Below, piece by piece: positions 41,272-49,539 of a stretch of DNA of 64,000 nucleotides (its first letter is position 1; every line of letters starts with the position of its first letter). The notes beneath the pieces are model-generated. The model saw nothing but the letters and a program-made list of their open reading frames with translations, made no database searches and was not told the DNA's origin. The translations under genes and the position numbers were made by a program. This DNA comes from Roseiarcus sp963764955. GTDB lineage: Bacteria; Pseudomonadota; Alphaproteobacteria; Rhizobiales; Beijerinckiaceae. Where the stretch lies: assembly GCA_963764955.1 (NCBI GenBank), contig CAVXVE010000004.1:1-64000 (forward strand). The letters are read 5' to 3'.

Positions 41272-43606
41272 TACATGTCGTAGCATTCACGACGGAGCTG
41301 TCCAACAGATTGACATTGCCAGAATAGTTGATCGTTGTCCGCGTACCGCCGCCGCCAAAATCAACGTTGCATCCGAATGATCCAGTAGGATCATAATAAT
41401 TCTGCGTAACGTTCGTCGTCACAACGCTGATGTAATTCCAGCCAATCCCAGCTTGCGATTGCGTCACCGTCGAATGCGAACAAGTCGTGAAGCAATTAGT
41501 AACAAAAGTATTGTTTGTCACATTTGCCAAAGTCACTGACGAACCGTTCGCCGTGCCGCCGGATATATATATCGTCGAAGTCATGGCCGCTTGGCCGACC
41601 GCCGAGGGCTCCAGGAAGGTGTTGTAAGAGAAGTTAAACGCCGCCATCGTGCCGGCGAACAGGATCAACTGCCACTCGCCGTGATTGCCGTTTGGCGCGT
41701 AGTCAAATCCCTCGGCGTAGTTGAATTGCTCGGTAAGATTGCCAGAACTGCCGCTAACTACGCAGCCCTTACCGAAATGCTGACACGAGTTGTATATCTC
41801 GTTGACCGTGCCGGATGAAAACCACTGATACCACGCCTGTGCCGCCTGAAAGGTCGGGGCGCCGCCATCGGCGGTATTGTTTTTAAGAGTCAAATTGCAG
41901 GAGCCACCCTCGATCGTCATGATGTATTGGGAGCCTGACGCATTTTGCGCGGCGCCTACCTGGAATTTGTTATTCGAGATTGTCCAATTGCCGGAGCAGC
42001 TCGTCACGTCGATGCCAACACCGCCATGCAGCGAGAAATCCAAGCCGGTAATCGTCCTGTTCGCGCCGCTGCACGACAAAAAAGCATTTGGCGGCCCAGC
42101 ATTATAGCTGCATCCCGCAGGAACGTTGGTCTGCGGATCGAGTAGTGTCACGCTGGTTGGAACACCGACCGCATAGTCAACGCCTGCGACATTCCACGGC
42201 GGCCGAGTCACGAAGGTCTGTCCGCTTTGTGGCGCGCGGCTGGTGAAGAAATCAGGAAACTGAACGGTTGCCGGCACAGCAGCCGCACAGCCGTCGGCAA
42301 AAGCCGAGCCTTTCGGGCAGTTAGCCAAAGCCGCAGTGACCGTCAATGTCGCCGTCCCGGTGCCGGTGCCTGCGGCATTGGTCGACGATACGTTGATCGT
42401 GACCGTTCCGACCGTGGTGATGTCGGTCGGCGCAAACGACGTCAGCGCCAGCATGCCGCCGCTAGTTATACTGAAATCCCGCATTTGCGCATTATCGCCG
42501 CTGGCTCCAGTGACCGCCCAAGATGTCGGACTGTTGGTCGCTGTCATTGCCGGGCTTAAGTTTCCGGCACTCAGCGGCAGGGCCTGCGTAAAGCTGCCGT
42601 TGCTGACGATCGGCGGCGTGCCGCTGACATTGACGGTCTCGCCAACCGAGGGCGAGGTCGCCACCGAATTGGTCGCCGTCACTGTTACGGTATTGGCTCC
42701 GGTGGTGGTGGCGCCGTTAGAGCCGCCCTGCAACACCCCAGCCGTACTGATGGTAAAGCCATTAGCGTGGGTCTGCGAAACAATCGTCCAGTTGGTAACA
42801 GCATAAGGACTGACACAGGAGCCGCCGCCGCAGGTCGCGGCAAATACGCAGGACGGACTGACGGCAACGCCATTGGTTACCGGCGGCGTCACATTGCAGG
42901 TCTTCGATTGCACCAAAGGCGGCGGATTGGATACCACGGCGAGAGTAGCCGTCGCCGCCGCGCTGGTGCCGGTGGCGTTGGTGGCGGTGACTGTAATGGC
43001 CACAGTACCGGGCGCGGTAATGTCGGTCGGCGCGCTCGATGTGGTGGTAATAACGCCGCTATTGCTGATGGCAAAGTCCGCCGGGCCGGCACCAGCGCCA
43101 CTCACCGCAGTGATGGCCCAAGACGCCGGATTGGCCGTCGCCACCATGGTGCCGAGCGTATCCGGGAAAGCCATCGGCAGAGTGCGCGAGAAATTCTGAT
43201 TGGTAACAACCGGAACCGTGATTGCTGTAACAGTCTGGGCGACGGCCGGCGAGGTGCCGCCGGCGTTGGTGGCGGTGATGGTGACGGTATTGGTCTCGGT
43301 GGTGATGCCGGCAGCAGCGCTGGCCCGCCCTGCAGCACGCCCGAGCTGGTGATCTGGTAGCCGTTGGTGCGAGTTTGCGTGGTAATGGCCCAAGCCGTAA
43401 TGGCATTTGAGCCGCTGCAGGCGCCGCCCGCGCAGGTGACCGTATATTGGCAATTGCCGCCGGCCTGCAGAACGACGTTGGCGCCATTGGTAACCGGCGA
43501 TTTGATGACGCAGGGCAAGGACGCAATCACCGGCGGGGCGCGCGCGTGTATGGTCTGCACAACGCCGGGCGAGGTGCCCTTGCGTTCGCAGTTGCGCGAC
43601 GGTCAC
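41258..43606 (-). CDS. Ig-like repeat/beta-helix surface protein, truncated at the phage boundary
   Basis: The N-terminal two thirds carry at least four cadherin/Ig-like repeats (units such as ADFAISNSGVITTTSSAPTD followed by VTATNATGTSAAA). The C-terminal third (about 300 residues) is Asn/Thr/Gly-rich and looks like a right-handed beta helix. A frame change near 43,318 fits one missing G in a G run. The repeat pattern (GTSPGVVQT) continues to about 43,600 and then stops without a start codon, so the 5' end is missing. Likely tailspike or adhesin. Confidence 0.55.
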   Translation of the reverse strand: MTVAQLRTQGHLARRCADHTRARPAGDCVLALRHQIAGYQWRQRRSAGRRQLPIYGHLRGRRLQRLKCHYGLGHYHANSHQRLPDHQLGRAAGRASAAAGITTETNTVTITATNAGGTSPAVAQTVTAITVPVVTNQNFSRTLPMAFPDTLGTMVATANPASWAITAVSGAGAGPADFAISNSGVITTTSSAPTDITAPGTVAITVTATNATGTSAAATATLAVVSNPPPLVQSKTCNVTPPVTNGVAVSPSCVFAATCGGGSCVSPYAVTNWTIVSQTHANGFTISTAGVLQGGSNGATTTGANTVTVTATNSVATSPSVGETVNVSGTPPIVSNGSFTQALPLSAGNLSPAMTATNSPTSWAVTGASGDNAQMRDFSITSGGMLALTSFAPTDITTVGTVTINVSSTNAAGTGTGTATLTVTAALANCPKGSAFADGCAAAVPATVQFPDFFTSRAPQSGQTFVTRPPWNVAGVDYAVGVPTSVTLLDPQTNVPAGCSYNAGPPNAFLSCSGANRTITGLDFSLHGGVGIDVTSCSGNWTISNNKFQVGAAQNASGSQYIMTIEGGSCNLTLKNNTADGGAPTFQAAQAWYQWFSSGTVNEIYNSCQHFGKGCVVSGSSGNLTEQFNYAEGFDYAPNGNHGEWQLILFAGTMAAFNFSYNTFLEPSAVGQAAMTSTIYISGGTANGSSVTLANVTNNTFVTNCFTTCSHSTVTQSQAGIGWNYISVVTTNVTQNYYDPTGSFGCNVDFGGGGTRTTINYSGNVNLLDSSVVNATTCNGHQ

Positions 43607-43640
43607 GTGCAGTTGCCCGTAGCGCCGCCGAGGCCGCCTG
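43590..43640. other. boundary between phage and island DNA
   Basis: Left of here the - strand encodes phage Ig-like repeats. Right of here the + strand encodes a GC-richer gene set. The - strand gene lacks its 5' end and the + strand gene at 43,615 lacks its own, so both are cut at the same place. No direct repeat, tRNA or integrase gene is visible at the join. Confidence 0.55.
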
Positions 43641-43758
43641 GAGAGGCGATGAGCTCACGGTGCGCGTGCATTTAGGCCAACTGCGGCTGGCCACAATCGA
43701 AGCAATTCGGATCCTCAACGAACTCGTCGCCGAGAGCGCGGACGCGAGGGCGGCATGA
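43615..43758 (+). pseudogene. 3' remnant of an island gene
   Basis: An open frame ending in an ATGA overlap with the RepA-like gene. The visible C-terminal residues (ELTVRVHLGQLRLATIEAIR, then ILNELVAE) look like a real helical protein. No start codon lies in front before the phage boundary, so the 5' part is missing. Function unknown. Confidence 0.4.
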
Positions 43759-45026
43759 GCGGCGAGCATTTCGACCGGCTGGTTGAAGAGGCGGTGCAGA
43801 GGAACGCGGCCAAGCCCAACGGTGCGGCGCGCGCCGTCCGCCGAGGCAATGGCGGGCGCGACATCAATGAGCGGTTCGATCAGGACATCGCAGAGCGACC
43901 GCGTTTCAGGCTCGCCCGCTTCAATGAAATCAAGTGCGACACCGGCGCGCCGTACCTCATCAAGGGGCTCTTGCCGAGCGCCGGGCTCGCCGTCATCTGG
44001 GGTGAGCCGAAGTGCGGAAAATCGTTCTGGACCTTCGACGCGCTCATGCATGTCGCGCTCGATTGGGAGTACCGCGGGCATCGGGTTAAGCCCGGCGCCG
44101 TCGTCTACTGCGCATTGGAGGGCGCCCAAGGATTCAAGAACCGTATTGAGGCGTTCCGCCAGCGGAAGCTCGCCGAAAGCGTGGAGACCTCGCCGCCGTT
44201 CTATCTCATGTCCACGCCGTTGAGCCTCGTCGCCGACGCGCGCGCCCTCGTCGCCGACATCCGCCGGCAACTCGGCGACCAGAGGCCCGTCGCCGTCGTC
44301 ATCGACACGCTCAACCGCAGCCTCGCCGGCTCGGAAAGCTCGGATGAGGACATGGCGGCCTACATCCGCGCCGCCGACACCATCCGCGCCGCCTTCGATT
44401 GTCTCGTCATCATCGTGCACCACTGCGGCCACAACGGCGAGCGGCCGCGCGGGCATTCGTCGCTCATGGGCGCGCTCGACGTACAAATCAGCGTCAAGCG
44501 TGACGCCGCCGAAAACGTCGTCGCCGAGCTCGAGCTAGCCAAAGACGGCGAGGTTGGCCTGAAATTCATTTCGCGGCTCGAGGTCGTCGAGATCGGCCCC
44601 GACCAGGACGGCGACCCGATTACGTCATGCGTCGTTGAGGAAGTAGAGGCCGGCGCGGCCGCGCCGACGAAACCGAAGAGCGCCCCGAAAATTCCCGCCA
44701 GCGAGAGATTGCTCATCAATACGATTGGCTTGGCCATCGCCGAGGCCGGGATTCGCGTTCAACCCTCTTCGGACAGCCCCGTTGTCAGTGCCGCGCCGGA
44801 AGAGGCGGTGCGCTCGCGTTACTACGCCAGGATCGCAGAGCAGGCCGAACCGGGCGAAGACGCTGGACGGCTCGCCGACCAGCAGCGGCAGGCCTTCCGT
44901 CGCGCTGTCAACGGGGCCCTCAATGCAATGCACGTCTGGCCGCGATGCACAACGGGGAGCGCGTTCTGTGGGTTCCCTGAAATCCCCGCTAGGACACCGG
45001 ACAAAGGCGGGACACGTGACACGTGA
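43755..45026 (+). CDS. RepA-like AAA ATPase/helicase
   Basis: A 423-aa protein. Walker A GEPKCGKSFW (about residues 83-92), Walker B-like VAVVIDTLNRSL (about 180-191), and VIIVHHCGHNGERPRGHSSL (about 217-236), the RepA/AAA_25 sensor-His region. The family provides hexameric helicase activity for plasmid, phage or island replication. The C-terminal 120 residues are a linker plus unknown domain. An iteron-like repeat cluster follows directly. GC content is clearly higher than in the phage block. Confidence 0.75.
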   Translation: MSGEHFDRLVEEAVQRNAAKPNGAARAVRRGNGGRDINERFDQDIAERPRFRLARFNEIKCDTGAPYLIKGLLPSAGLAVIWGEPKCGKSFWTFDALMHVALDWEYRGHRVKPGAVVYCALEGAQGFKNRIEAFRQRKLAESVETSPPFYLMSTPLSLVADARALVADIRRQLGDQRPVAVVIDTLNRSLAGSESSDEDMAAYIRAADTIRAAFDCLVIIVHHCGHNGERPRGHSSLMGALDVQISVKRDAAENVVAELELAKDGEVGLKFISRLEVVEIGPDQDGDPITSCVVEEVEAGAAAPTKPKSAPKIPASERLLINTIGLAIAEAGIRVQPSSDSPVVSAAPEEAVRSRYYARIAEQAEPGEDAGRLADQQRQAFRRAVNGALNAMHVWPRCTTGSAFCGFPEIPARTPDKGGTRDT

Positions 45027-45135
45027 CATAACGGGACACCCTTCTAAGGGGGGTGTCACGTCACGTCACGCTTGTCACGCTTACTTGTCCGGGACAAACC
45101 GTGACGCTTGTCACGCAATGTCACGTCCTGTCACG
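45014..45135. repeat. iteron-like GTCACG cluster
   Basis: GTCACG occurs seven times between 45,055 and 45,135 (starts at 45055, 45060, 45065, 45074, 45110, 45120, 45130). The complementary CGTGAC occurs further left and within. The density and position directly after the RepA-like gene suggest initiator binding sites, that is, the island's origin. Confidence 0.5.
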
Positions 45136-45203
45136 CTCAAGCGCAAACGGACTTCTCTCAGTAGGGCGGCCCAGTCGCGTTTCCTCGCCGAGCCAAAAAG
45201 ACG

Positions 45204-45506
45204 ATGGAGGCGACGGTGAGTGATCGCGCCGAGGAAACAGCCAATGCGTCAATGTCGACGACCAGCGCGCCCCTTGATCTCGCGTCGGAAGTCCTTTCGG
45301 GCCTCGCCTGGAACCGAAGAGCTCACAGCCTCGCCAACGCCAACTCAATTGCATTGACCGTGATCGGCGCCGACCTGAAGTTCATCCTCGATGCGCGCGG
45401 CCCCGCCGCCGCCAGACGGGAACTCGCCGACATCGGGGAAGTCTTGGAAGCCGCGATCAAGTTTGCTCACATCAAACGGGGGTTAAGCAGTGACCTCGAA
45501 ACGTGA
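45204..45506 (+). CDS. hypothetical island protein, 100 aa
   Basis: A 100-aa soluble helical protein (GPAAARRELADIGEVLEAAI near the C-terminus) located between the repeat cluster and the DUF5681 gene, overlapping the latter by 17 bases. The start may also be an ATG at 45,255. No family recognised. Confidence 0.5.
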   Translation: MEATVSDRAEETANASMSTTSAPLDLASEVLSGLAWNRRAHSLANANSIALTVIGADLKFILDARGPAAARRELADIGEVLEAAIKFAHIKRGLSSDLET

Positions 45507-45942
45507 CAACATACGCCGAACGCACGGCGGGAAATTCGCGAAGGGCTTCAGCGCCAACCCACGCGGTAACCCAAGAGGATCGCGCCACAAGGCCACCCTC
45601 GCCGCTGAGGCCCTCCTCGACGGCGATGCCGAGGCGCTTACCCGCAAGTGCGTCGAGATGGCGTTGGCTGGCGACGCGACGGCAATGCGTCTTTGCCTCG
45701 ACAGGCTGATTCCGCCGCGGCGAGAGCGACCCGTGAGCTTCGCTTTGCCGGAGATCAAGAAGGCTACCGACATACTCGGCGCGACCACTGCGCTCGCCAG
45801 CGCGGTCGCGGTGGGGGAGCTCGTGCCTGGGGAAGCTGCGGCGTTGTCGTCCCTGCTCGCGAACGTGGCGAAAGCTATCGAGCTCGGTGAGATTGAGGAG
45901 CGGCTCGCGAGACTCGAGGCCTCCGTGGACAAGGGGAAATGA
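45490..45942 (+). CDS. DUF5681 domain protein
   Basis: A 150-aa protein from GTG 45490: GGKFAKGFSANPRGNPRGSR then LCLDRLIPPRRERPV, the hallmark of DUF5681 proteins found in many Rhizobiales prophages and islands (often beside terminase or replication genes). Basic N-terminus, helical C-terminus. The molecular role is unknown. Confidence 0.75.
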   Translation: MTSKRDNIRRTHGGKFAKGFSANPRGNPRGSRHKATLAAEALLDGDAEALTRKCVEMALAGDATAMRLCLDRLIPPRRERPVSFALPEIKKATDILGATTALASAVAVGELVPGEAAALSSLLANVAKAIELGEIEERLARLEASVDKGK

Positions 45943-46193
45943 CCGTGGTTGGAAACCATATTGCCCGCTTGCGCCGGCTCGAAGCGGCCATCGCTCCAGC
46001 GAGCCGATGGTTTATCGTTCGCGAGCGCGACGGGGATATCGAGGGCCAAGTGCAGCGCCTTCGGGATGAGGAAGGCCTGACCGACCGCGACCTCTTGGTC
46101 ATTCTCAGATCCGAAGACGCGACCACCCGAGGCGACAGAGCAGCCCTTTGGATCAACACCGGCGTTCCCCGCTCAGAGGGGTTTGGAAGATGA
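45939..46193 (+). CDS. small island protein, paralogue 1
   Basis: An 84-aa protein overlapping the DUF5681 gene by four bases. It begins with a helical IARLRRLEAAIAPASRWFIV motif shared with the next gene (VRKLEEAIAPRRPAFFGVF), followed by a GLTDRDLLVIL-type middle. The pair are probably diverged duplicates. Function unknown. Confidence 0.55.
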   Translation: MTVVGNHIARLRRLEAAIAPASRWFIVRERDGDIEGQVQRLRDEEGLTDRDLLVILRSEDATTRGDRAALWINTGVPRSEGFGR

Positions 46194-46384
46194 CCAGGAA
46201 TTTGCTGGGCCGCGTGCGGAAGCTCGAGGAGGCGATCGCGCCCCGGCGGCCAGCGTTCTTCGGCGTCTTCGACGATGGTCTAAGCCCGGTGGAGCTAGAG
46301 GCCGAGATAGAGCGCGTTCGCAAGGCGCAAGGGATGACCGAAAACGACGAAGCCCTCATCGTCAGGTGGGAGCCTGAGCAATGA
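46190..46384 (+). CDS. small island protein, paralogue 2
   Basis: A 64-aa protein starting in an ATGA overlap with paralogue 1. The shared layout is: N-terminal LExAIAP motif, aromatic strand, Glu-rich helix (LEAEIERVRKAQ), MTENDEALIVRW. It overlaps the following chimeric ORF by four bases. Confidence 0.55.
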   Translation: MTRNLLGRVRKLEEAIAPRRPAFFGVFDDGLSPVELEAEIERVRKAQGMTENDEALIVRWEPEQ

Positions 46385-46629
46385 ATGCGCGTGAACAGAA
46401 GGCGGCGCCAGCGGAAACCGTTCGCCTGACCGGCATAGCGCCCCATGACGGGGAGACCTTGCGCGAATACCCGATGGCATACGAAACCTTCTCCGACGTC
46501 GCACGGGATCTTCCGAGATTTATCGACGAGGTCTACAACGCCCGCCGTCTCCACTCCGCTTTGGGCTATGTGAGCCCGCAACAGTTCGAGGACCGCAACC
46601 CCCGGCTCACGGTCAAACCCGCAGCCTGA
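46381..46629 (+). pseudogene. IS3-family transposase C-terminal remnant fused to an island ORF
   Basis: The last 52 residues (MAYETFSDVARDLPRFIDEV, then YNARRLHSALGYVSPQQFE) are the C-terminus of an IS3-type OrfB transposase. The first 30 residues come from the island gene it landed in. The catalytic core is absent, so this is an inactive remnant. It ends five bases before a probable IS end. Confidence 0.7.
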
Positions 46630-46633
46630 CTAT

Positions 46634-46658
46634 TGTCCGGCCCAAGGGGCCCACTCCA
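46634..46658 (+). mobile_element. probable right end of the IS3-type element
   Basis: TGTCCGGCCC...CACTCCA just after the transposase stop has the look of an IS3-family terminal repeat (outer end in TCCA, complement TGGA). The matching left end is not visible, in line with the 5' deletion of the element. Confidence 0.45.
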
Positions 46659-47002
46659 GGCGCGCCGCGCCGTCCGAGCTCCGCGATGCGATGCGCTTGA
46701 CCCTCCCGCAATCCACGCTGGCTTCGCCCTCTTTGTTGCGACCATGTTGCGATGTGCGTGTCAGAGATGGCACGAAGCAAACAATGTCAGTTGGTTAATC
46801 TAAGTAAGCGCGTCCCGGAATGGGACGCAATCGAGCCCTCGGCTTGAGCTCGCAGGGAGATAAGGCAGGGACCATGCCATTCCGCAGTGGAAGCGCGCGC
46901 GCTCAACCGCCGCGGGGGCCGGCGGCTGGCGGTTACTTCGGGCTAACCCTGAAACTGGACGGCCGGTCCGGAAACGGCACATTCAAAACGGGAGCCGAAG
47001 CG
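46659..47002. other. intergenic region, island to chromosome
   Basis: No gene seen in these 344 bases. It contains the hairpin at 46,810-46,828 near the 3' end of the dehydrogenase gene. GC content is that of the chromosome from about 46,680 on. No tRNA or att-like repeat was found. Confidence 0.5.
46810..46828. terminator. hairpin downstream of the dehydrogenase gene
   Basis: GCGTCCC-GGAAT-GGGACGC is a perfect 7-bp stem with a 5-base loop. On the - strand no long T-run follows, so it could be a factor-dependent or weak terminator, or only a structural element. Confidence 0.35.
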
Positions 47003-48076
47003 TCAGAACGAGAGATCCCGGTTCACGCCGACGCTCCGCGCCGCCGCGACGATCGAGGCCCACGCCTCGTCCGACAGCGGCACGCCGCTTATCGCGCGTT
47101 TGGCGCGTTGGGCGCGCTCGGGCTCGCCGGGCGTCAGGATCGCCTCGCCCGGTATGGCTTGCGCCTGCTTGAGCCAGTCGAGATAGCGCGTCATGTCCGC
47201 GTCGAACACATGCGCGGGATCGATTTGGCCGGGGTCGATGTAGAGCGAGAACATGCCGTTGGAGAATTTGCGGTCCGGCGCGGTTGCGCCGTTGCCGGTG
47301 AGCGAGCCGCCGATCAGTTCGCAAATGAGCGCGAGGCCGGAGCCTTTGTGCTCGCCGAAGGCGCGTATTGCGCCCGCGCCCTGAGCGTGGTCGCGCGGGC
47401 CGTCCACGGCCAGCGGCCCATAGATCAGCGCGGGATCGCCGGAGAGCGCTCCGTCCGGACCGATCAAGGCGTCGGGCGGCAGCGGCTTGCCGCCCCGGCT
47501 CGCGACATTGACCTTGCCTTCGGCGACCAGCGAGGTCGCGAAATCGAGCACGATGGGCGGGGCGTTCTCGCGCGGGATCCCGGCGCAGAAGGGCGCCGTC
47601 GACAGCCGGCGCTCGAGGCCGCCGAACGGCGCGACCAGGATCGAGCCCGCGGCGTTGACGAAATGAATCGAGATGAGACCCGCCGCCGCGGCGCGCTCGG
47701 CCCATTCGCCGACCCGGCCGACATGGCCGGAATTGCGCAGCGAAATGGCGGAGAGGCCCGCCGCCTTCGCTTTCTCGACGCCGATGTCGACGGCCATCGG
47801 CGCCATCGTCTGGCCAAAGCCGAAGCGGCCGTCGAGGACGCCGATCACGGGCGTGTCGACGACACGTTCGATCGACTGATTGGGCACGAGGTCGCCGCTG
47901 TGGACCCAGTCGACGTAACGCGGCACGCGGATGACGCCGTGGCTGTCGTGGCCGGTGAGATTGGAATCGACCAGCGAGGCCGAGACCCGCTCCGCTTCGT
48001 CGGGCTCACAGCCGACGCGAGCGAAAATCTCGGCGCAGAAGCCGGTCAGCGGGTCAGCGGGAATATGGACTGTCAT
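47003..48076 (-). CDS. malate/L-lactate dehydrogenase family (Ldh2) oxidoreductase
   Basis: A 357-aa protein, full length for the Ldh2/YlbC family of NAD(P)-dependent 2-hydroxyacid dehydrogenases. Visible signatures: GHDSHGVIRVPRYVDWV (about residues 42-58) with the conserved Asp-Ser-His, ISLRNSGHVGRVGEWAERA (about 110-128), and FGEHKGSGLALICEL (about 243-257). The substrate (malate, lactate, sulfolactate or a ureidoglycolate-type acid) cannot be told from sequence. It stands alone, divergent from the rhomboid gene. Confidence 0.8.
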   Translation of the reverse strand: MTVHIPADPLTGFCAEIFARVGCEPDEAERVSASLVDSNLTGHDSHGVIRVPRYVDWVHSGDLVPNQSIERVVDTPVIGVLDGRFGFGQTMAPMAVDIGVEKAKAAGLSAISLRNSGHVGRVGEWAERAAAAGLISIHFVNAAGSILVAPFGGLERRLSTAPFCAGIPRENAPPIVLDFATSLVAEGKVNVASRGGKPLPPDALIGPDGALSGDPALIYGPLAVDGPRDHAQGAGAIRAFGEHKGSGLALICELIGGSLTGNGATAPDRKFSNGMFSLYIDPGQIDPAHVFDADMTRYLDWLKQAQAIPGEAILTPGEPERAQRAKRAISGVPLSDEAWASIVAAARSVGVNRDLSF

Positions 48077-48303
48077 ATGAGCGCCTTAGGCGCATTCGCT
48101 TCGCCCGGCAACATGGGTCGCGCCGGCTCATCCGCGCTTTTCGCTTCGCATGGGGCCGCCTTGCGGCTGGTCGCACGCGCCCCAAATTCGCAAAAGCAGC
48201 GGCGCCGGTTTAAGGCTTGGTCCGGGCGGAGCATCCCGCCCGGCGTCGGTCCCGGCTTCGTTCGGCTGCGCGTCGGGGTTGGTGACCGAAAGGCTGGAAG
48301 GGT

Positions 48304-49167
48304 ATGTACGCAAACGAGTTGCGCCGGATCGCGCGTCGCCGCGAACCGATGTTCAACGCCCCGGTCGTGGTGCTTGGCCTCATCGCCGTTCTCATCGCAA
48401 TCTACGCGGCTTTCAACTGGGCCCCAGACGCGGTGCAGGACAGGGTCATCCGGGATTACGCGTTCATCCCCGGCCGCCTCACCATCGCCATCTGGCCCGA
48501 TCGGTTGGTCGACCTCCTGAACCGGGCGAACACCGACCTCTCCGCGCTGCAGCAGGCGCGGCAGATCCGGGCCTTGCATGTGCTCAGCGGCGGCGCGAAG
48601 CCCTGGACGCTTCTGACCTACGCCTTTCTTCATGGTTCGTGGACCCATGTGCTGCTCAACACCATCTGGCTGGTCGCGTTCGGGCCGCCGATCGCGCGCC
48701 GGTTCGGCTCGGCGAGGTTCTTGATCTTCATGGCGGTCACGGCGGTTGCGAGTTCGCTCGCCCATTGGGCGCTCTCGCCGATGGATTTCTCCCCGCTCAT
48801 CGGCGCCTCGGGGTCGGATTCCGGCCTCATGGGCGCGGCGACACGGTTCATGTTTCAGCCGGGAGCGCCGCTCGGAGCGTTCGCTTCGTTCGGCGGCCCG
48901 GAGGTTGAGACAATTCCGGCGGCCGGCCTCGGCCAGGTTTTCGTCCAGCGCCGCTCGCTCATCTTCATTCTGATCTGGCTGGGGACGAATTTCATTTTCG
49001 GCGCCGGCGCTCAAATACTTGGCTTTTCCGACATGCCGGTGGCCTGGGTCGCCCATCTCGGCGGCTTTTTCGCTGGGCTTATCCTGTTTCCGCTGTTCGA
49101 TCGTCCATTCCGCGCGCCGCCGATGAGCCACGAGCTTCAGCCGGAGCCGCCGCCAATGGAGGGTTGA
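48304..49167 (+). CDS. rhomboid-family intramembrane serine protease
   Basis: A 287-aa membrane protein with about six helices. The nucleophile motif GASG (Ser169) is followed by a helix, and the second catalytic residue is His251 in VAWVAHLGGFFAG; LHGSWTHVLLNTIWL (about 109-123) is the conserved second helix. Rhomboids cut single-pass membrane proteins within the bilayer. The loop SDSGLMGAATRFMFQP deviates from the usual AISGxxAA. It overlaps the next gene start. Confidence 0.8.
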   Translation: MYANELRRIARRREPMFNAPVVVLGLIAVLIAIYAAFNWAPDAVQDRVIRDYAFIPGRLTIAIWPDRLVDLLNRANTDLSALQQARQIRALHVLSGGAKPWTLLTYAFLHGSWTHVLLNTIWLVAFGPPIARRFGSARFLIFMAVTAVASSLAHWALSPMDFSPLIGASGSDSGLMGAATRFMFQPGAPLGAFASFGGPEVETIPAAGLGQVFVQRRSLIFILIWLGTNFIFGAGAQILGFSDMPVAWVAHLGGFFAGLILFPLFDRPFRAPPMSHELQPEPPPMEG

Positions 49168-49484
49168 CGGCCCGCCGCGCGGCGCCGAGACATGGGGGAG
49201 AACAATGGTTCTGCCGAGCATCGATCCCCTTGATCGCCGGGGGAGTGGTTTTGACCACCGCGTTCACCGACGCGGTCTATGTCCTCTTCACCGCTTCCGT
49301 CGCCGCCCGCCGGCGCTTCGCGGCGGCGAGCTGGAGCAGCCTCTGGTATCTGCTCGCGGCTTTTGCGGTCATCAGCTATACGTCGAACTGGGCCTATGTG
49401 GTGTTCGCCGCGATCGGCTCATGGATTGGCGGGTTCCTGTCGATCACAGCCCTGGACCGGGTCTCGCCGCTTCGCCGCGAGTGA
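49164..49484 (+). CDS. small inner-membrane protein
   Basis: About 106 aa from a TTG overlapping the rhomboid stop; a GTG near 49,242 would give a shorter form with a cleaner membrane start. Three hydrophobic segments (IAGGVVLTTAFTDAVYVLF, SLWYLLAAFAVISYT, AYVVFAAIGSWIGGFLSI). It resembles small conserved alphaproteobacterial membrane proteins of unknown function. The context gives no further clue. Confidence 0.6.
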   Translation: MTARRAAPRHGGEQWFCRASIPLIAGGVVLTTAFTDAVYVLFTASVAARRRFAAASWSSLWYLLAAFAVISYTSNWAYVVFAAIGSWIGGFLSITALDRVSPLRRE

Positions 49485-49539
49485 GGACAAGGGCGGCCTT
49501 TGTCATCGCGAGCCCTGCAAGATTCGAGAGATAGTCGCC

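Noticed and set aside
45014..45135. CRISPR or VNTR for the GTCACG cluster
   Set aside because: The units are 6 bp with irregular spacing; iterons fit better.
43560..47002. tRNA-based attachment site near the phage or island ends
   Set aside because: I searched by eye for tRNA arms and acceptor sequence and saw none on either strand.
46820..48520. Long + strand open frame (566 codons) opposite the dehydrogenase
   Set aside because: It is the antisense of a well-supported Ldh2-family gene in high-GC DNA; its composition (Arg/Asp/Gly/Ala-rich) is that of a shadow frame.
48073..49221. - strand open frame of 382 codons opposite the rhomboid gene
   Set aside because: Antisense to a clear rhomboid protease with catalytic Ser and His; no protein-like pattern.
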